From NCBI GenBank assembly GCA_024681275.1, contig JAILBD010000257.1, positions 1 through 21,506 of the forward strand: DNA of 21,506 nucleotides, given 5' to 3'. The notes below the pieces were generated by a model. The model did not search any database, was not told where the DNA came from, and worked only from the letters and a program-made list of their open reading frames with translations. Source of the DNA: Erysipelotrichaceae bacterium (GTDB lineage Bacteria > Bacillota_I > Bacilli_A > Erysipelotrichales > Erysipelotrichaceae). Positions 1 through 7,514 of this stretch are shown piece after piece. A program made the position numbers and the translations under genes. Every line of letters starts with the position of its first letter. Position 1 is the stretch's first letter.

Positions 1-479
1 TGAACAGTTTCGGTTTCTCTTCGATCGATTTCATCGAGGGACCATATTGGGCGAAGATGTTTGTCCTTTGTTTCTATACCATCTGGGTCGTCCTGCCTTT
101 CAAGATCCTGATATTGACTTCCGCTCTGGCTTCAGTCAACAAGGATTACTACAATGTTGCCAGGGTCGATGGGACTTCCAGATGGCGGACTTTCTATAAG
201 ATCACGCTGCCGATGATCTCACCGTCTTTGTTTTATCTGGTGATCACCGGTTTCATCGGTGCATTCAAGGCTTATTCGGATGTTGTGGCGCTTTTTGGCA
301 TCGATCTGAACGCAGCCGGTATGAACACGATCGTCGGTTATGTCTATGATATGCTGTATGGCAATTCGGGAGGTTACCCGTCTTTTGCTTCGGCAGCGGC
401 CCTTATCCTGTTTGCGATCGTCCTGACGATCACTGTCATCAACCTTCTGGTTTCCAAAGAGAACGTACACTATCAGTAA
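1..479 (+). CDS. ABC sugar transporter permease (MalF/UgpA type), 5' truncated
   Basis: This is the 3' part of an inner-membrane permease of a carbohydrate-type ABC importer. The reading frame is open from the left edge of the window (first complete codon at base 3), so the true start lies outside; an internal ATG at 57 is not the start. The visible part carries the cytoplasmic EAA loop that contacts the ATPase (ARVDGTSRWRTFYKITLP, with the typical G and the closing I-x-LP), followed by hydrophobic segments and the usual short tail. Family knowledge: MalF/UgpA proteins pair with a MalG/UgpE partner, which follows one base downstream. The substrate cannot be read from the sequence; sugar or oligosaccharide is the family default. 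Confidence 0.88.
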   Translation, partial: NSFGFSSIDFIEGPYWAKMFVLCFYTIWVVLPFKILILTSALASVNKDYYNVARVDGTSRWRTFYKITLPMISPSLFYLVITGFIGAFKAYSDVVALFGIDLNAAGMNTIVGYVYDMLYGNSGGYPSFASAAALILFAIVLTITVINLLVSKENVHYQ

Positions 480-480
480 T

Positions 481-1347
481 ATGGATGAGATCAAAGAATT
501 AGAAAAAAAGAGCCGCAGAAGGAACAGGATCTGGTCAACCCTGATCTTTGTCCTGCTCATATTATGGGCGATCATCGTTCTGTTCCCGTTTTACTGGATG
601 CTTCTGACTTCGGTCAAATCATATGCGGCCTACAACGCCGAATATGTGCCGAAGTTCTTTACGCTGTCTCCGACACTGGATAACTACATCCGGGCTTTCA
701 CGGCTGTACCACTGGCAAAGTATTTCAGTAACACAGTGATCTTCACACTGGTCACCACAGTGCTGATGATGGTCATCGTCGTCTTGTCGGCTTTTGCATT
801 CTCCAGACTGGAGTTCAAGGGCAGGAACTTTGTTTTTACCATGTTCCTGTCTCTGATGATGATCCCGAATGAGCTGGTCATCATCACCAATTTTGTCACG
901 ATCACCAATGCCGGGCTCAGGAACAGTTTCCCGGGTCTCATATTGCCAAGCGTCACCAGCATCTTCTATATCTATCTGCTGAAAGAGAATTTTGAGCAGA
1001 TCCCTGAAGAGCTTTACAAGGCCGCCAAAGTTGACGGTACTTCGGATTTCAAGTATCTGTGGAAAGTCATGATCCCGATCTGTTCACCGACGATCGTCAC
1101 GATCTTCATCCTGAAGGTCATCGAATGCTGGAATGCCTATGTTTGGCCAAGGCTCATCACGGATGATGAGGACTATTTCCTGGTTTCCAATGGCATACAG
1201 ACGATCCGGGAATCCGGTTTTGGCAGAGAGAACATCCCGGCGATGATGGCTGCTGTCGTGGTCATCTCCATCCCTTTGATCATCATCTTCCTGATCTTCC
1301 ATAGAAAGATCATGGAAGGCGTTTCCAGAGGAGGTACCAAAGGATGA
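481..1347 (+). CDS. ABC sugar transporter permease (MalG/UgpE type)
   Basis: A 288-residue inner-membrane permease, the second half of the heterodimeric channel. A basic cytoplasmic N-terminus (KKSRRRNR) precedes a strong first transmembrane helix, with about six helices in all. The EAA loop is clear (ELYKAAKVDGTSDFKYLWK, then the I-P end), and the length is normal for the MalG/UgpE family. It starts one base after the upstream permease stop and has no convincing ribosome binding site, so translational coupling is likely. Its own stop overlaps the start of the solute-binding protein gene. No ATP-binding subunit is in view; in many Firmicutes such importers share a multitask MsmX-type ATPase encoded elsewhere, which is an inference here. 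Confidence 0.92.
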   Translation: MDEIKELEKKSRRRNRIWSTLIFVLLILWAIIVLFPFYWMLLTSVKSYAAYNAEYVPKFFTLSPTLDNYIRAFTAVPLAKYFSNTVIFTLVTTVLMMVIVVLSAFAFSRLEFKGRNFVFTMFLSLMMIPNELVIITNFVTITNAGLRNSFPGLILPSVTSIFYIYLLKENFEQIPEELYKAAKVDGTSDFKYLWKVMIPICSPTIVTIFILKVIECWNAYVWPRLITDDEDYFLVSNGIQTIRESGFGRENIPAMMAAVVVISIPLIIIFLIFHRKIMEGVSRGGTKG

Positions 1348-2921
1348 GAAAAACTGCACTTCTGATCGTGAGCTTTTTCCTGGTTCTTATATTGAGCGGC
1401 TGTCACGGTTCACAGGGTTCGAATGAATTCGTGATCCCTGAGGATTTCGATGAGAACAGGTCCTATGAGATCACTTTCTGGGCGAAGAACGATACCAATA
1501 TCAATCAGGTCAATGTCTACAAGAAGGCAATCAGTGATTTTGAGAGTTTTTATCCGAATATAAAGGTGAATCTGAAGCTGTATACGGACTATTCGCGCAT
1601 CTATAACGATGTGATCACCAATATCGCCACCAATACGACGCCGAATGTCTGTATCTCTTATCCGGATCACATAGCGACTTATCTGACAGGAAGCAATACG
1701 GTCGTGAAACTGGATGAGCTTCTGATCGATGAGAGATATGGATTGGGAGGGACTGAAGTCCGTTTCGATGGTCCGAAGAAGGAGGAACTGGTCACGGAAT
1801 TCCTCGATGAATGCATGATCAGCGGTTCCTACTATGCGCTGCCTTTCATGCGCTCCAGCGAGGTCCTTTATATCAATAAGACTTATGTGGAAAAGCTGGG
1901 ATATCAGATCAAAGATGTCTATACCTGGGATGAGATCTGGGATATGTCTGAGGCGGCGATGACCAGGGATGAAGAGGGCACTTTCCTGCTCAATGGCCAG
2001 AAGGTCATGATCCCTTTCATCTACAAGTCGACTGACAATATGATGATCTCAATGCTGAAACAGCTCCATGCCCCGTATTCAAACGATGAGGGTGAAGTCC
2101 TGATCTTCAATGATACGACAAAAGAGATCCTTTACGAGATCTCCAAACATGCGGCATCCGGTGCTTTCTCAACTTTCAAGATCTCTTCCTATCCGGGCAA
2201 TTTCTTCAACGCCGGTCAGTGTATTTTTGCGATCGATTCAACAGCAGGTGCGACCTGGATCGGTTCCAAAGCGCCTCTGATCGAGATCCCTAAGGATCAG
2301 CTGGTCGATTTTGAGACGATCGTGCGTCCGATCCCGCAATATGACGTGAATGAGATGCATATGATCTCGCAAGGTCCTTCATTGTGCATCTTCAACAAGG
2401 AAGATCCGCAGGAAGTCCTCGCTTCGTGGCTCTTTGGCCAGTATCTTCTGTCCAACGAGGTGCAGATCGGATATGGTCAGACCGAAGGCTATGTTCCCGT
2501 GACTTATAAAGCCCAGGCCGCTGATGCCTATCAGGAATATCTGGAAAACGCAGGAACGGATTATGATCTGCATTATGATGTCAAGATCGCCGCTTCGAAA
2601 CTTCTGATCGATCACATCGGCGACAGTTTCGTCACGCCGGTGTTCAATGGTTCTGCTTCTTTGAGGGATGCGGCAGGTTCTCTGATCGAGAATACCTGCA
2701 AATCCACAAGGCGCAGTGAGACGATCGATGATCAGTATTTCGCAGCGCTTTATGAAAAGTTGACATCTCTCTACCATCTGGATCAGAGCACGGCAGTCGG
2801 CGCGACCAAGGAACTTGGTCCTCTGCCGGGGACGTCCAAAGCCTTGCTTGGAGCGCTCGGCTTTGCGTGGATCTGCATCGGTGCATATTACATATCAGGA
2901 AAGATCAGGGGCGGGAAGTGA
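1344..2921 (+). CDS. extracellular solute-binding lipoprotein of the sugar ABC importer, with sortase-like C-terminus
   Basis: A 525-residue family 1-type solute-binding protein that captures the substrate outside the membrane for the two upstream permeases. The N-terminus is a lipoprotein signal peptide with lipobox LSGC (lipidated Cys20). The mature part reads like a sugar-binding protein (ITFWAKNDTN near the start, VYTWDEIWDMS in the middle). The ATG overlaps the permease stop (ATGA) and has a strong site AGAGGAGG at 1327-1334, nine bases before it. Odd: the C-terminus ends LPGTS (residues 494-498), a hydrophobic stretch of about 20 residues and a basic tail (KIRGGK). That is the architecture of a sortase signal or C-terminal membrane anchor, which ordinary solute-binding lipoproteins lack. 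Confidence 0.9.
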   Translation: MRKTALLIVSFFLVLILSGCHGSQGSNEFVIPEDFDENRSYEITFWAKNDTNINQVNVYKKAISDFESFYPNIKVNLKLYTDYSRIYNDVITNIATNTTPNVCISYPDHIATYLTGSNTVVKLDELLIDERYGLGGTEVRFDGPKKEELVTEFLDECMISGSYYALPFMRSSEVLYINKTYVEKLGYQIKDVYTWDEIWDMSEAAMTRDEEGTFLLNGQKVMIPFIYKSTDNMMISMLKQLHAPYSNDEGEVLIFNDTTKEILYEISKHAASGAFSTFKISSYPGNFFNAGQCIFAIDSTAGATWIGSKAPLIEIPKDQLVDFETIVRPIPQYDVNEMHMISQGPSLCIFNKEDPQEVLASWLFGQYLLSNEVQIGYGQTEGYVPVTYKAQAADAYQEYLENAGTDYDLHYDVKIAASKLLIDHIGDSFVTPVFNGSASLRDAAGSLIENTCKSTRRSETIDDQYFAALYEKLTSLYHLDQSTAVGATKELGPLPGTSKALLGALGFAWICIGAYYISGKIRGGK

Positions 2922-2958
2922 TGCCCTTGATTTTCGTTTGTGTTATCATAGTATTGTT

Positions 2959-2974
2959 CTAAAGAGTACTTTAG
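2959..2974 (+). promoter_or_regulatory. small inverted repeat next to the ribosome binding site of the lipoprotein gene
   Basis: CTAAAG-AGTA-CTTTAG is a perfect six-base inverted repeat with a four-base loop. Its right arm touches the AGGAGG at 2973-2978. A weak promoter candidate lies upstream (TTGATT at 2927, TAGTAT at 2949, 16-base spacer), which would place this hairpin at the very 5' end of the mRNA. It could be an operator or a 5' stabilising hairpin. The evidence is only the symmetry and the position. Confidence 0.35.
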
Positions 2975-2985
2975 GAGGAGAAAAA

Positions 2986-3816
2986 ATGAAAAAATTACTG
3001 ACTGTGTTATTGGGCGTATTGATGGTCCTTAGCTTGGCAGGCTGTGCCAAGAAGGATGAAGCCCCTGAAACGCCGGATGCTCCGGCCGTTGAACCATTCG
3101 ATCCGAATGCTAAATCCGAGGGTGTCATGACTTATGCGCAGTATGTCAATGCGGCAATGGGCGATGAAGTTCTGATCGAAGGCTTCGTTCAGGCTGCTCA
3201 GTCATACTGGAACGGCGCAAAGCTTTATCTGGCCGATCCGGATGGCGCATACTTCGTCTATTGCGAAGGCAAAGGCGAGGATATCAACATCTCGGAAGAT
3301 GATTTCGCTAAGGTCGTCACTTCCACTGACTATTCTGAAGGCTGGAAGGGTACCGGCACAGGTGCTAAAGTCCAGGTCAAGGGTATCAAGTCTGAATGGT
3401 CAGGTGAAGTCGAGATCATAGAAGCTGTCGTCACTGTCCTGGATTCTGAAACATGGTTTGCGCAGCCGGAAGATGTGACTGCGATCCTGGCTGATCCTTC
3501 ACTGGCTGACAAGATGAACAGATGCGTCACTTTCACCGGCATGACTGTCGAACCTTCAAAGGATGCAGCTGGCAACGATGTCGCATTCCTGTACAACTGG
3601 GATGGTTCCGGAGAACCTGGTTCTGACCTGTATTTCAATGTTTCTGTCGATGGAAACACCTACAATTTCGTTGTTGAATCTTATCTGTGCTATGACGGTT
3701 CTGATGTCTACGAGGCTGTTGAAGCTCTCAATATCGGTGACGTCGTCGATCTGACCGGTTTCTTATACTGGTACAACGGCGCGAACCCACATATCGTTTC
3801 TGTCATCGTCAAATAA
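2986..3816 (+). CDS. small secreted lipoprotein, possibly with two OB-fold-like domains
   Basis: A 276-residue exported lipoprotein of unknown role. The start at 2986 is chosen because it follows a strong AGGAGGAG site and begins a classic lipoprotein signal peptide (lipobox LAGC, Cys20). The frame is open much further upstream, but that part overlaps the solute-binding protein gene. After an acidic, proline-rich linker (about residues 21-45) come two beta-rich segments, about 48-150 and 165-276. Phrases such as GDEVLIEGFVQAA and NIGDVVDLTGFLYWYNG resemble strands of OB-fold domains; this is an impression, not a search result. It has its own promoter region and terminator, so it is probably monocistronic. 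The adjacent importer may be coincidental. Confidence 0.8.
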   Translation: MKKLLTVLLGVLMVLSLAGCAKKDEAPETPDAPAVEPFDPNAKSEGVMTYAQYVNAAMGDEVLIEGFVQAAQSYWNGAKLYLADPDGAYFVYCEGKGEDINISEDDFAKVVTSTDYSEGWKGTGTGAKVQVKGIKSEWSGEVEIIEAVVTVLDSETWFAQPEDVTAILADPSLADKMNRCVTFTGMTVEPSKDAAGNDVAFLYNWDGSGEPGSDLYFNVSVDGNTYNFVVESYLCYDGSDVYEAVEALNIGDVVDLTGFLYWYNGANPHIVSVIVK

Positions 3817-3830
3817 GCTGACATTTGCCG

Positions 3831-3862
3831 AAAGGAAGGATACTCGTATCCTTCCTTTTTTT
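3831..3862 (+). terminator. intrinsic terminator after the lipoprotein gene
   Basis: A twelve-base stem (AAAGGAAGGATA paired with TATCCTTCCTTT) with loop CTCG runs into seven T residues. It lies 14 bases after the stop codon. Confidence 0.93.
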
Positions 3863-3907
3863 GGCCTTTTTTCAAGCGATTCTTATTCAATTTTCAAGGA
3901 AAAACCT

Positions 3908-3913
3908 TATAAT
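3908..3913 (+). promoter_or_regulatory. -10 box (TATAAT) for the GAPDH gene
   Basis: A perfect TATAAT in the short gap between the preceding terminator and the gene, 37 bases before the ATG. The best -35 candidate is poor (TTCAAT at 3886-3891, 16-base spacer), so only the -10 is called. A strong AGGAGGA ribosome binding site follows at 3933-3939. Confidence 0.7.
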
Positions 3914-3950
3914 ATAAATGTAGTCATAAAATAGGAGGAAAAATTAAATT

Positions 3951-5021
3951 ATGGCAGTAAAAGTTGCAATTAATGGCTTCGGACGTATCGGTAGATTAGC
4001 TTTCCGTCAGATGTTCGGTGCTGAGGGCTACGAAGTTGTCGCTATCAACGATTTAACAAGCCCAAAGATGTTGGCAAATTTATTGAAGTATGACTCTGCA
4101 CAGGGTGGATACTGCGGTACATTTGGCGAAAATCTCCACACAGTTTCTTCAAAAGAACCTGAAATGGAAGAAGATGGCAAGACTGTTAAGGTCCCTGGTT
4201 CCATCACAGTTGACGGCAAAGAGATCACTATCTATGCTAAACCAAACGCAGCTGATTTACCTTGGGGCGAATTAGATGTTGATGTCGTATTAGAGTGCAC
4301 AGGCTTCTATACTTCAAAGGCAAAGGCACAGGCTCACATCGATGCAGGTGCTAAGAAAGTCGTCATCTCTGCTCCGGCTGGAAATGATCTTCCTACAATC
4401 GTTTACAACGTTAACCACAAGACTCTGACAGCTGATGATACGATCATTTCTGCTGCTTCTTGTACTACAAACTGCTTGGCACCTATGACTCAGGCTCTGA
4501 ATGATTACGCTCCGATCCAGTCAGGTATCATGACTACAGTTCATGCTTACACTGGTGACCAGATGATCCTCGATGGACCTCATAGAAAAGGTGACCTCCA
4601 GAGAGCTAGAGCAGGCGCTGCTAACATCGTTCCTAACTCAACTGGTGCTGCTAAGGCTATCGGACTGGTAATCCCTGAACTCAATGGCAAGCTCATCGGC
4701 GCTGCACAGAGAGTTCCGACTGTCACTGGTTCTACGACGATCTTACACGCTGTCGTTGCTGGCGAAGACATCACTGTCGAAGGCATCAACAAGGCTATGC
4801 AGGAACATGCAAACGAATCATTCGGCTACACAACTGAAAAACTCGTTTCTTCCGATATCATCGGTATGAGATTCGGTTCTCTGCTCGATGCTAACCAGAC
4901 AATGGTTTCCAAAGTTGCTGATGGCTGCTACCTGGTACAGGTCGTTGCTTGGTACGATAACGAGAACTCTTACACATCACAGATGGTAAGAACGATCAAG
5001 TACTTCGCAGAACTGAAATAA
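3951..5021 (+). CDS. gap: glyceraldehyde-3-phosphate dehydrogenase, phosphorylating, NAD-type
   Basis: Cytosolic glycolytic enzyme converting glyceraldehyde 3-phosphate, phosphate and NAD to 1,3-bisphosphoglycerate. The N-terminus has the dinucleotide-binding motif NGFGRIGR (residues 8-15) and Asp34 at the end of the second strand, which indicates NAD rather than NADP preference. The catalytic motif ASCTTNC places the nucleophile at Cys171. The NAD-contacting WYDNENSY is near the C-terminus. At 356 residues it is about 20 longer than the usual 335, because of an inserted charged stretch at about residues 55-78 ([20 protein letters not shown]). Start supported by AGGAGGA at 3933-3939. It is flanked by terminators on both sides and so stands alone. 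Leucine codon use changes within the gene (see findings). Confidence 0.98.
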   Translation: MAVKVAINGFGRIGRLAFRQMFGAEGYEVVAINDLTSPKMLANLLKYDSAQGGYCGTFGENLHTVSSKEPEMEEDGKTVKVPGSITVDGKEITIYAKPNAADLPWGELDVDVVLECTGFYTSKAKAQAHIDAGAKKVVISAPAGNDLPTIVYNVNHKTLTADDTIISAASCTTNCLAPMTQALNDYAPIQSGIMTTVHAYTGDQMILDGPHRKGDLQRARAGAANIVPNSTGAAKAIGLVIPELNGKLIGAAQRVPTVTGSTTILHAVVAGEDITVEGINKAMQEHANESFGYTTEKLVSSDIIGMRFGSLLDANQTMVSKVADGCYLVQVVAWYDNENSYTSQMVRTIKYFAELK

Positions 5022-5035
5022 GACCCGAAATACTG

Positions 5036-5067
5036 AAAGACAGACGCAAACGCGTCTGTCTTTTTTT
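5036..5067 (+). terminator. intrinsic terminator after gap
   Basis: A twelve-base stem (AAAGACAGACGC paired with GCGTCTGTCTTT) with loop AAAC, followed by a run of T. It lies 14 bases after the stop codon. Confidence 0.95.
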
Positions 5068-5102
5068 GTCCGTTCATATGAGAAGTAAATGAGAAGGACA
5101 GA

Positions 5103-5111
5103 TGATATAAT
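5103..5111 (+). promoter_or_regulatory. extended -10 promoter (TGATATAAT) for the peptidase gene
   Basis: TG-A-TATAAT is an extended -10 element with a perfect hexamer, 26 bases before the ATG. No -35 hexamer is recognisable at the proper distance, which fits extended -10 promoters. Confidence 0.65.
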
Positions 5112-5137
5112 TCATTACTGGAAGGAATGTATGAAAC

Positions 5138-6892
5138 ATGAATAAAGAATGGTCACTGGATGTGTTATACAAAGGGTATGATGATCCCAAATTTGCATCG
5201 GATGAAGCAGAACTCGATCGACTGATCAGCGAATTCACAAAGATGGCTTCTTCTCTCAATGGAGATCCGAAGGATGAACTGATCAGAGCGTTACAGCTCA
5301 ATCAGGAACTCATGAAGAAGGCATCCGCTCTCTTCTCTTTTGCTTCCTTGTCTCAATCGACGAATACTTCAGATTTCAAGGCAGCAGCCATACTTGGCAG
5401 GCTGTCAGGAAAGATGTCTGCGACAGCTGCACCGAGGACCGCTCTGGTCCAGTATGTTGCCGGATTGAATGATCTCCAAAGTGTCATCGATGCTGATCCA
5501 CTTCTGAAGGAACACGAATTCTATCTTAAGAATATCAAGGAAGATGCGAGATATACGCTTTCTCCTGAGGTCGAAAAGGTCATCAGTCTATATGAGATCT
5601 CCGGATCTTCCGCATGGTCGGATATGCAGAGTTTCCTGACTTCAACGGTTCCTGTGGAATATGAAGGAAAGATCACCAATCTTTCCGATATCCGCAATCT
5701 GGCTTATGATCCTGATCCTGCTGTCAGAAAGAATGCCTATGAGGCTGAACTCAAGTCTTATGAACGCATCAGAGATGCTGTCGCTTTCTCTTTGAATTCC
5801 ATCAAGATGGAGGTCATCAGACACTGCCAGCTGAGGGGATATGATTCCCCGCTTGATGAGACTCTGAAGAATGCTCACATGAAAAGAGAGACTCTGGATG
5901 CACTAATGTCGGCAATGGAAGAGTATCTTCCAAAATTCTGGGAGTATATGAAGGCCAAGGCCAGACTGCTCGGTCATGAGGGCGGTCTTCCTTTCTATGA
6001 GATCTTCGCTCCTTTGAAGGGAAACGACAAGGAATATACGACGCAGGATGCAAGGGATTATCTGGTCGATCTCTTCTCAACTTTCGATCAGGAAGAGACG
6101 GATATGATCGCCAGGGCTTTTGATGAATCGTGGATCGATTTCTATCCGCATGATGGCAAAGTAGGCGGAGCATTCTGTGCAAGCCTCAGTTCGGTCTCGC
6201 AGAGCCGTATCCTGACCAATTTCGGTGGAACGCTGGGTGATGTGATCACACTGGCCCATGAACTCGGACATGCTTTCCATAATCACTGTCTGAGAGATAA
6301 CAGTTTGATGAACAGGGACGTCTCCATGCCGGTCGCGGAAACAGCTTCAACGTTCAATGAGGTCGTGGCGATGAATGCGGCGATAGCGATGGAAAAGGAT
6401 CCGATCGCCAGAAGAGCGCTGATCGAGAACCAGCTCCAGGATGCGACCCAGATCATTTGTGATATCTATTCAAGGTATCTGTTTGAGACAGCGGTCTTTG
6501 AGAACAGAGAAAAAGAATTCATGTTTGCAGACAGGCTTTGTGAACTCATGCTGGAAGCGCAGAAGAAGGCCTATGGTGATGGACTCGATCATGACTATCT
6601 GCACCCGTATATGTGGTGCTGCAAGAGCCACTACTACAGCGGCAACATGAGTTTCTACAACTTCCCGTATGCGTTCGGCGGTCTTTTTGCCAGAGGCCTC
6701 TATGCAAAGTATCTGAAGGAAGGCGGATCATTCGTTCCTCTCTACAAGAAACTGCTCAAGGCTACCGGAACGACGACTGTGGAGGGTGCCGCTGAAGTTG
6801 CAGGCATCGATCTGACCGATAAGGATTTCTGGCGTTCATCGCTGCAGATCCTGACGGATGAGATCGATGAGTTCATTGCGCTCTGTGAATGA
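5138..6892 (+). CDS. pepF: oligoendopeptidase F, M3 family zinc metallopeptidase
   Basis: A 584-residue cytosolic metallopeptidase that degrades oligopeptides, typically those released by larger proteases or imported. The zinc site is HELGH (His374, Glu375, His378), and the third ligand is probably Glu401 in the downstream AETAST stretch, at the usual M3 spacing. The N-terminal two thirds is the helical lobe typical of M3B enzymes, and the C-terminal HPYMWCCKSHYYSGNMSFYN segment matches the substrate-binding region of PepF-like proteins. Length is close to the usual 600 or so. The start at 5138 follows GGAAGGAA; the ATG at 5131 runs into a stop after four codons. The gene has its own extended -10 promoter and terminator, so it is monocistronic. 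Confidence 0.95.
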   Translation: MNKEWSLDVLYKGYDDPKFASDEAELDRLISEFTKMASSLNGDPKDELIRALQLNQELMKKASALFSFASLSQSTNTSDFKAAAILGRLSGKMSATAAPRTALVQYVAGLNDLQSVIDADPLLKEHEFYLKNIKEDARYTLSPEVEKVISLYEISGSSAWSDMQSFLTSTVPVEYEGKITNLSDIRNLAYDPDPAVRKNAYEAELKSYERIRDAVAFSLNSIKMEVIRHCQLRGYDSPLDETLKNAHMKRETLDALMSAMEEYLPKFWEYMKAKARLLGHEGGLPFYEIFAPLKGNDKEYTTQDARDYLVDLFSTFDQEETDMIARAFDESWIDFYPHDGKVGGAFCASLSSVSQSRILTNFGGTLGDVITLAHELGHAFHNHCLRDNSLMNRDVSMPVAETASTFNEVVAMNAAIAMEKDPIARRALIENQLQDATQIICDIYSRYLFETAVFENREKEFMFADRLCELMLEAQKKAYGDGLDHDYLHPYMWCCKSHYYSGNMSFYNFPYAFGGLFARGLYAKYLKEGGSFVPLYKKLLKATGTTTVEGAAEVAGIDLTDKDFWRSSLQILTDEIDEFIALCE

Positions 6893-6909
6893 TTGCGTCT
6901 GTTGTTTTG

Positions 6910-6936
6910 AAGGCAGGAACTGATCCTGCCTTTTTT
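6910..6936 (+). terminator. intrinsic terminator after pepF
   Basis: Nine-base stem AAGGCAGGA paired with TCCTGCCTT, loop ACTGA, followed by T residues. It lies 17 bases after the stop. Confidence 0.93.
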
Positions 6937-6954
6937 GTTGTTCCGGGAAAGACA

Positions 6955-6960
6955 TATAAT
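6955..6960 (+). promoter_or_regulatory. -10 box (TATAAT) for the gtrA-like/glycosyltransferase operon
   Basis: A perfect TATAAT lies 20 bases before the ATG of the GtrA-like gene, just after the preceding terminator. No good -35 hexamer is seen. Confidence 0.6.
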
Positions 6961-6980
6961 AGAAATGTTGAGGTGAGTAT

Positions 6981-7514
6981 ATGTTCAGAAGATTAGATGA
7001 GAAGTTTAAGGATTCCGTTGTATGGCAGTTCATCAAATTCAACCTGATGGGAACGGTCATATTCTGGATACAGGTCATCCTGGCAAATCTTCTTCCTTTC
7101 GTTTTTGATGGTCTGGCGATCAAACTGCCGCCTTTTTTAAGGGGCGTCTTCAGAAGTGAAGTCCTTTTTGATGGACCGAGCAGATATGTGATCGATGGGA
7201 TCGTGACCTGGGGCTATGTTCTGCCTTTCTTTCTCTCAAATCTGATCGCCAATATCGTCGCTTATTTTCTCAGTATGAAAACAGTATTCAGGGGAAAGGG
7301 ACACAGATGGTCGTTCATCGTATATTGCGTCGTTCTGATCTCTCTGATCCTGTTTTCGACATGGCTGCAGGGTCTTATCGTTTCCCTGCTGGCGAGGAGC
7401 AGCTTCGCCGTTCTGGCCAGATCGATCGCAACTATGGCCGCAGGATTGGTCCAGGTCATCGTACTGTTTCCTTTGGAAAAATATGTTCTGTTCAAACAAG
7501 AGGTCACTTTATGA
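6981..7514 (+). CDS. GtrA-like multi-pass membrane protein
   Basis: A 177-residue integral membrane protein with about four hydrophobic helices. GtrA family hallmarks are visible: the opening QFIKFNLMGTVIFW, the central SNLIANIVAYFLSMKTVF, and the ending FPLEKYVLFK. GtrA-like proteins are thought to move undecaprenyl-phosphate-linked sugars across the membrane for glycosylation of envelope polymers. It is longer than the common 120-150 residues because of an insert between helices 1 and 2 (about residues 45-75). The start follows GAGGTGAG at 6970-6977. The stop overlaps the glycosyltransferase start (ATGA), so the two are translationally coupled, supporting a joint role in sugar transfer. Confidence 0.85.
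   Translation: MFRRLDEKFKDSVVWQFIKFNLMGTVIFWIQVILANLLPFVFDGLAIKLPPFLRGVFRSEVLFDGPSRYVIDGIVTWGYVLPFFLSNLIANIVAYFLSMKTVFRGKGHRWSFIVYCVVLISLILFSTWLQGLIVSLLARSSFAVLARSIATMAAGLVQVIVLFPLEKYVLFKQEVTL

Noticed and set aside
2815..2985. Upstream extension of the small lipoprotein frame
   Set aside because: It overlaps the solute-binding protein gene. The ATG at 2986 has a strong ribosome binding site and begins a lipoprotein signal peptide.
7307..7510. Upstream extension of the glycosyltransferase frame
   Set aside because: The added residues overlap the GtrA-like gene and resemble no protein. The start at 7511 begins the family fold and gives the ATGA overlap.
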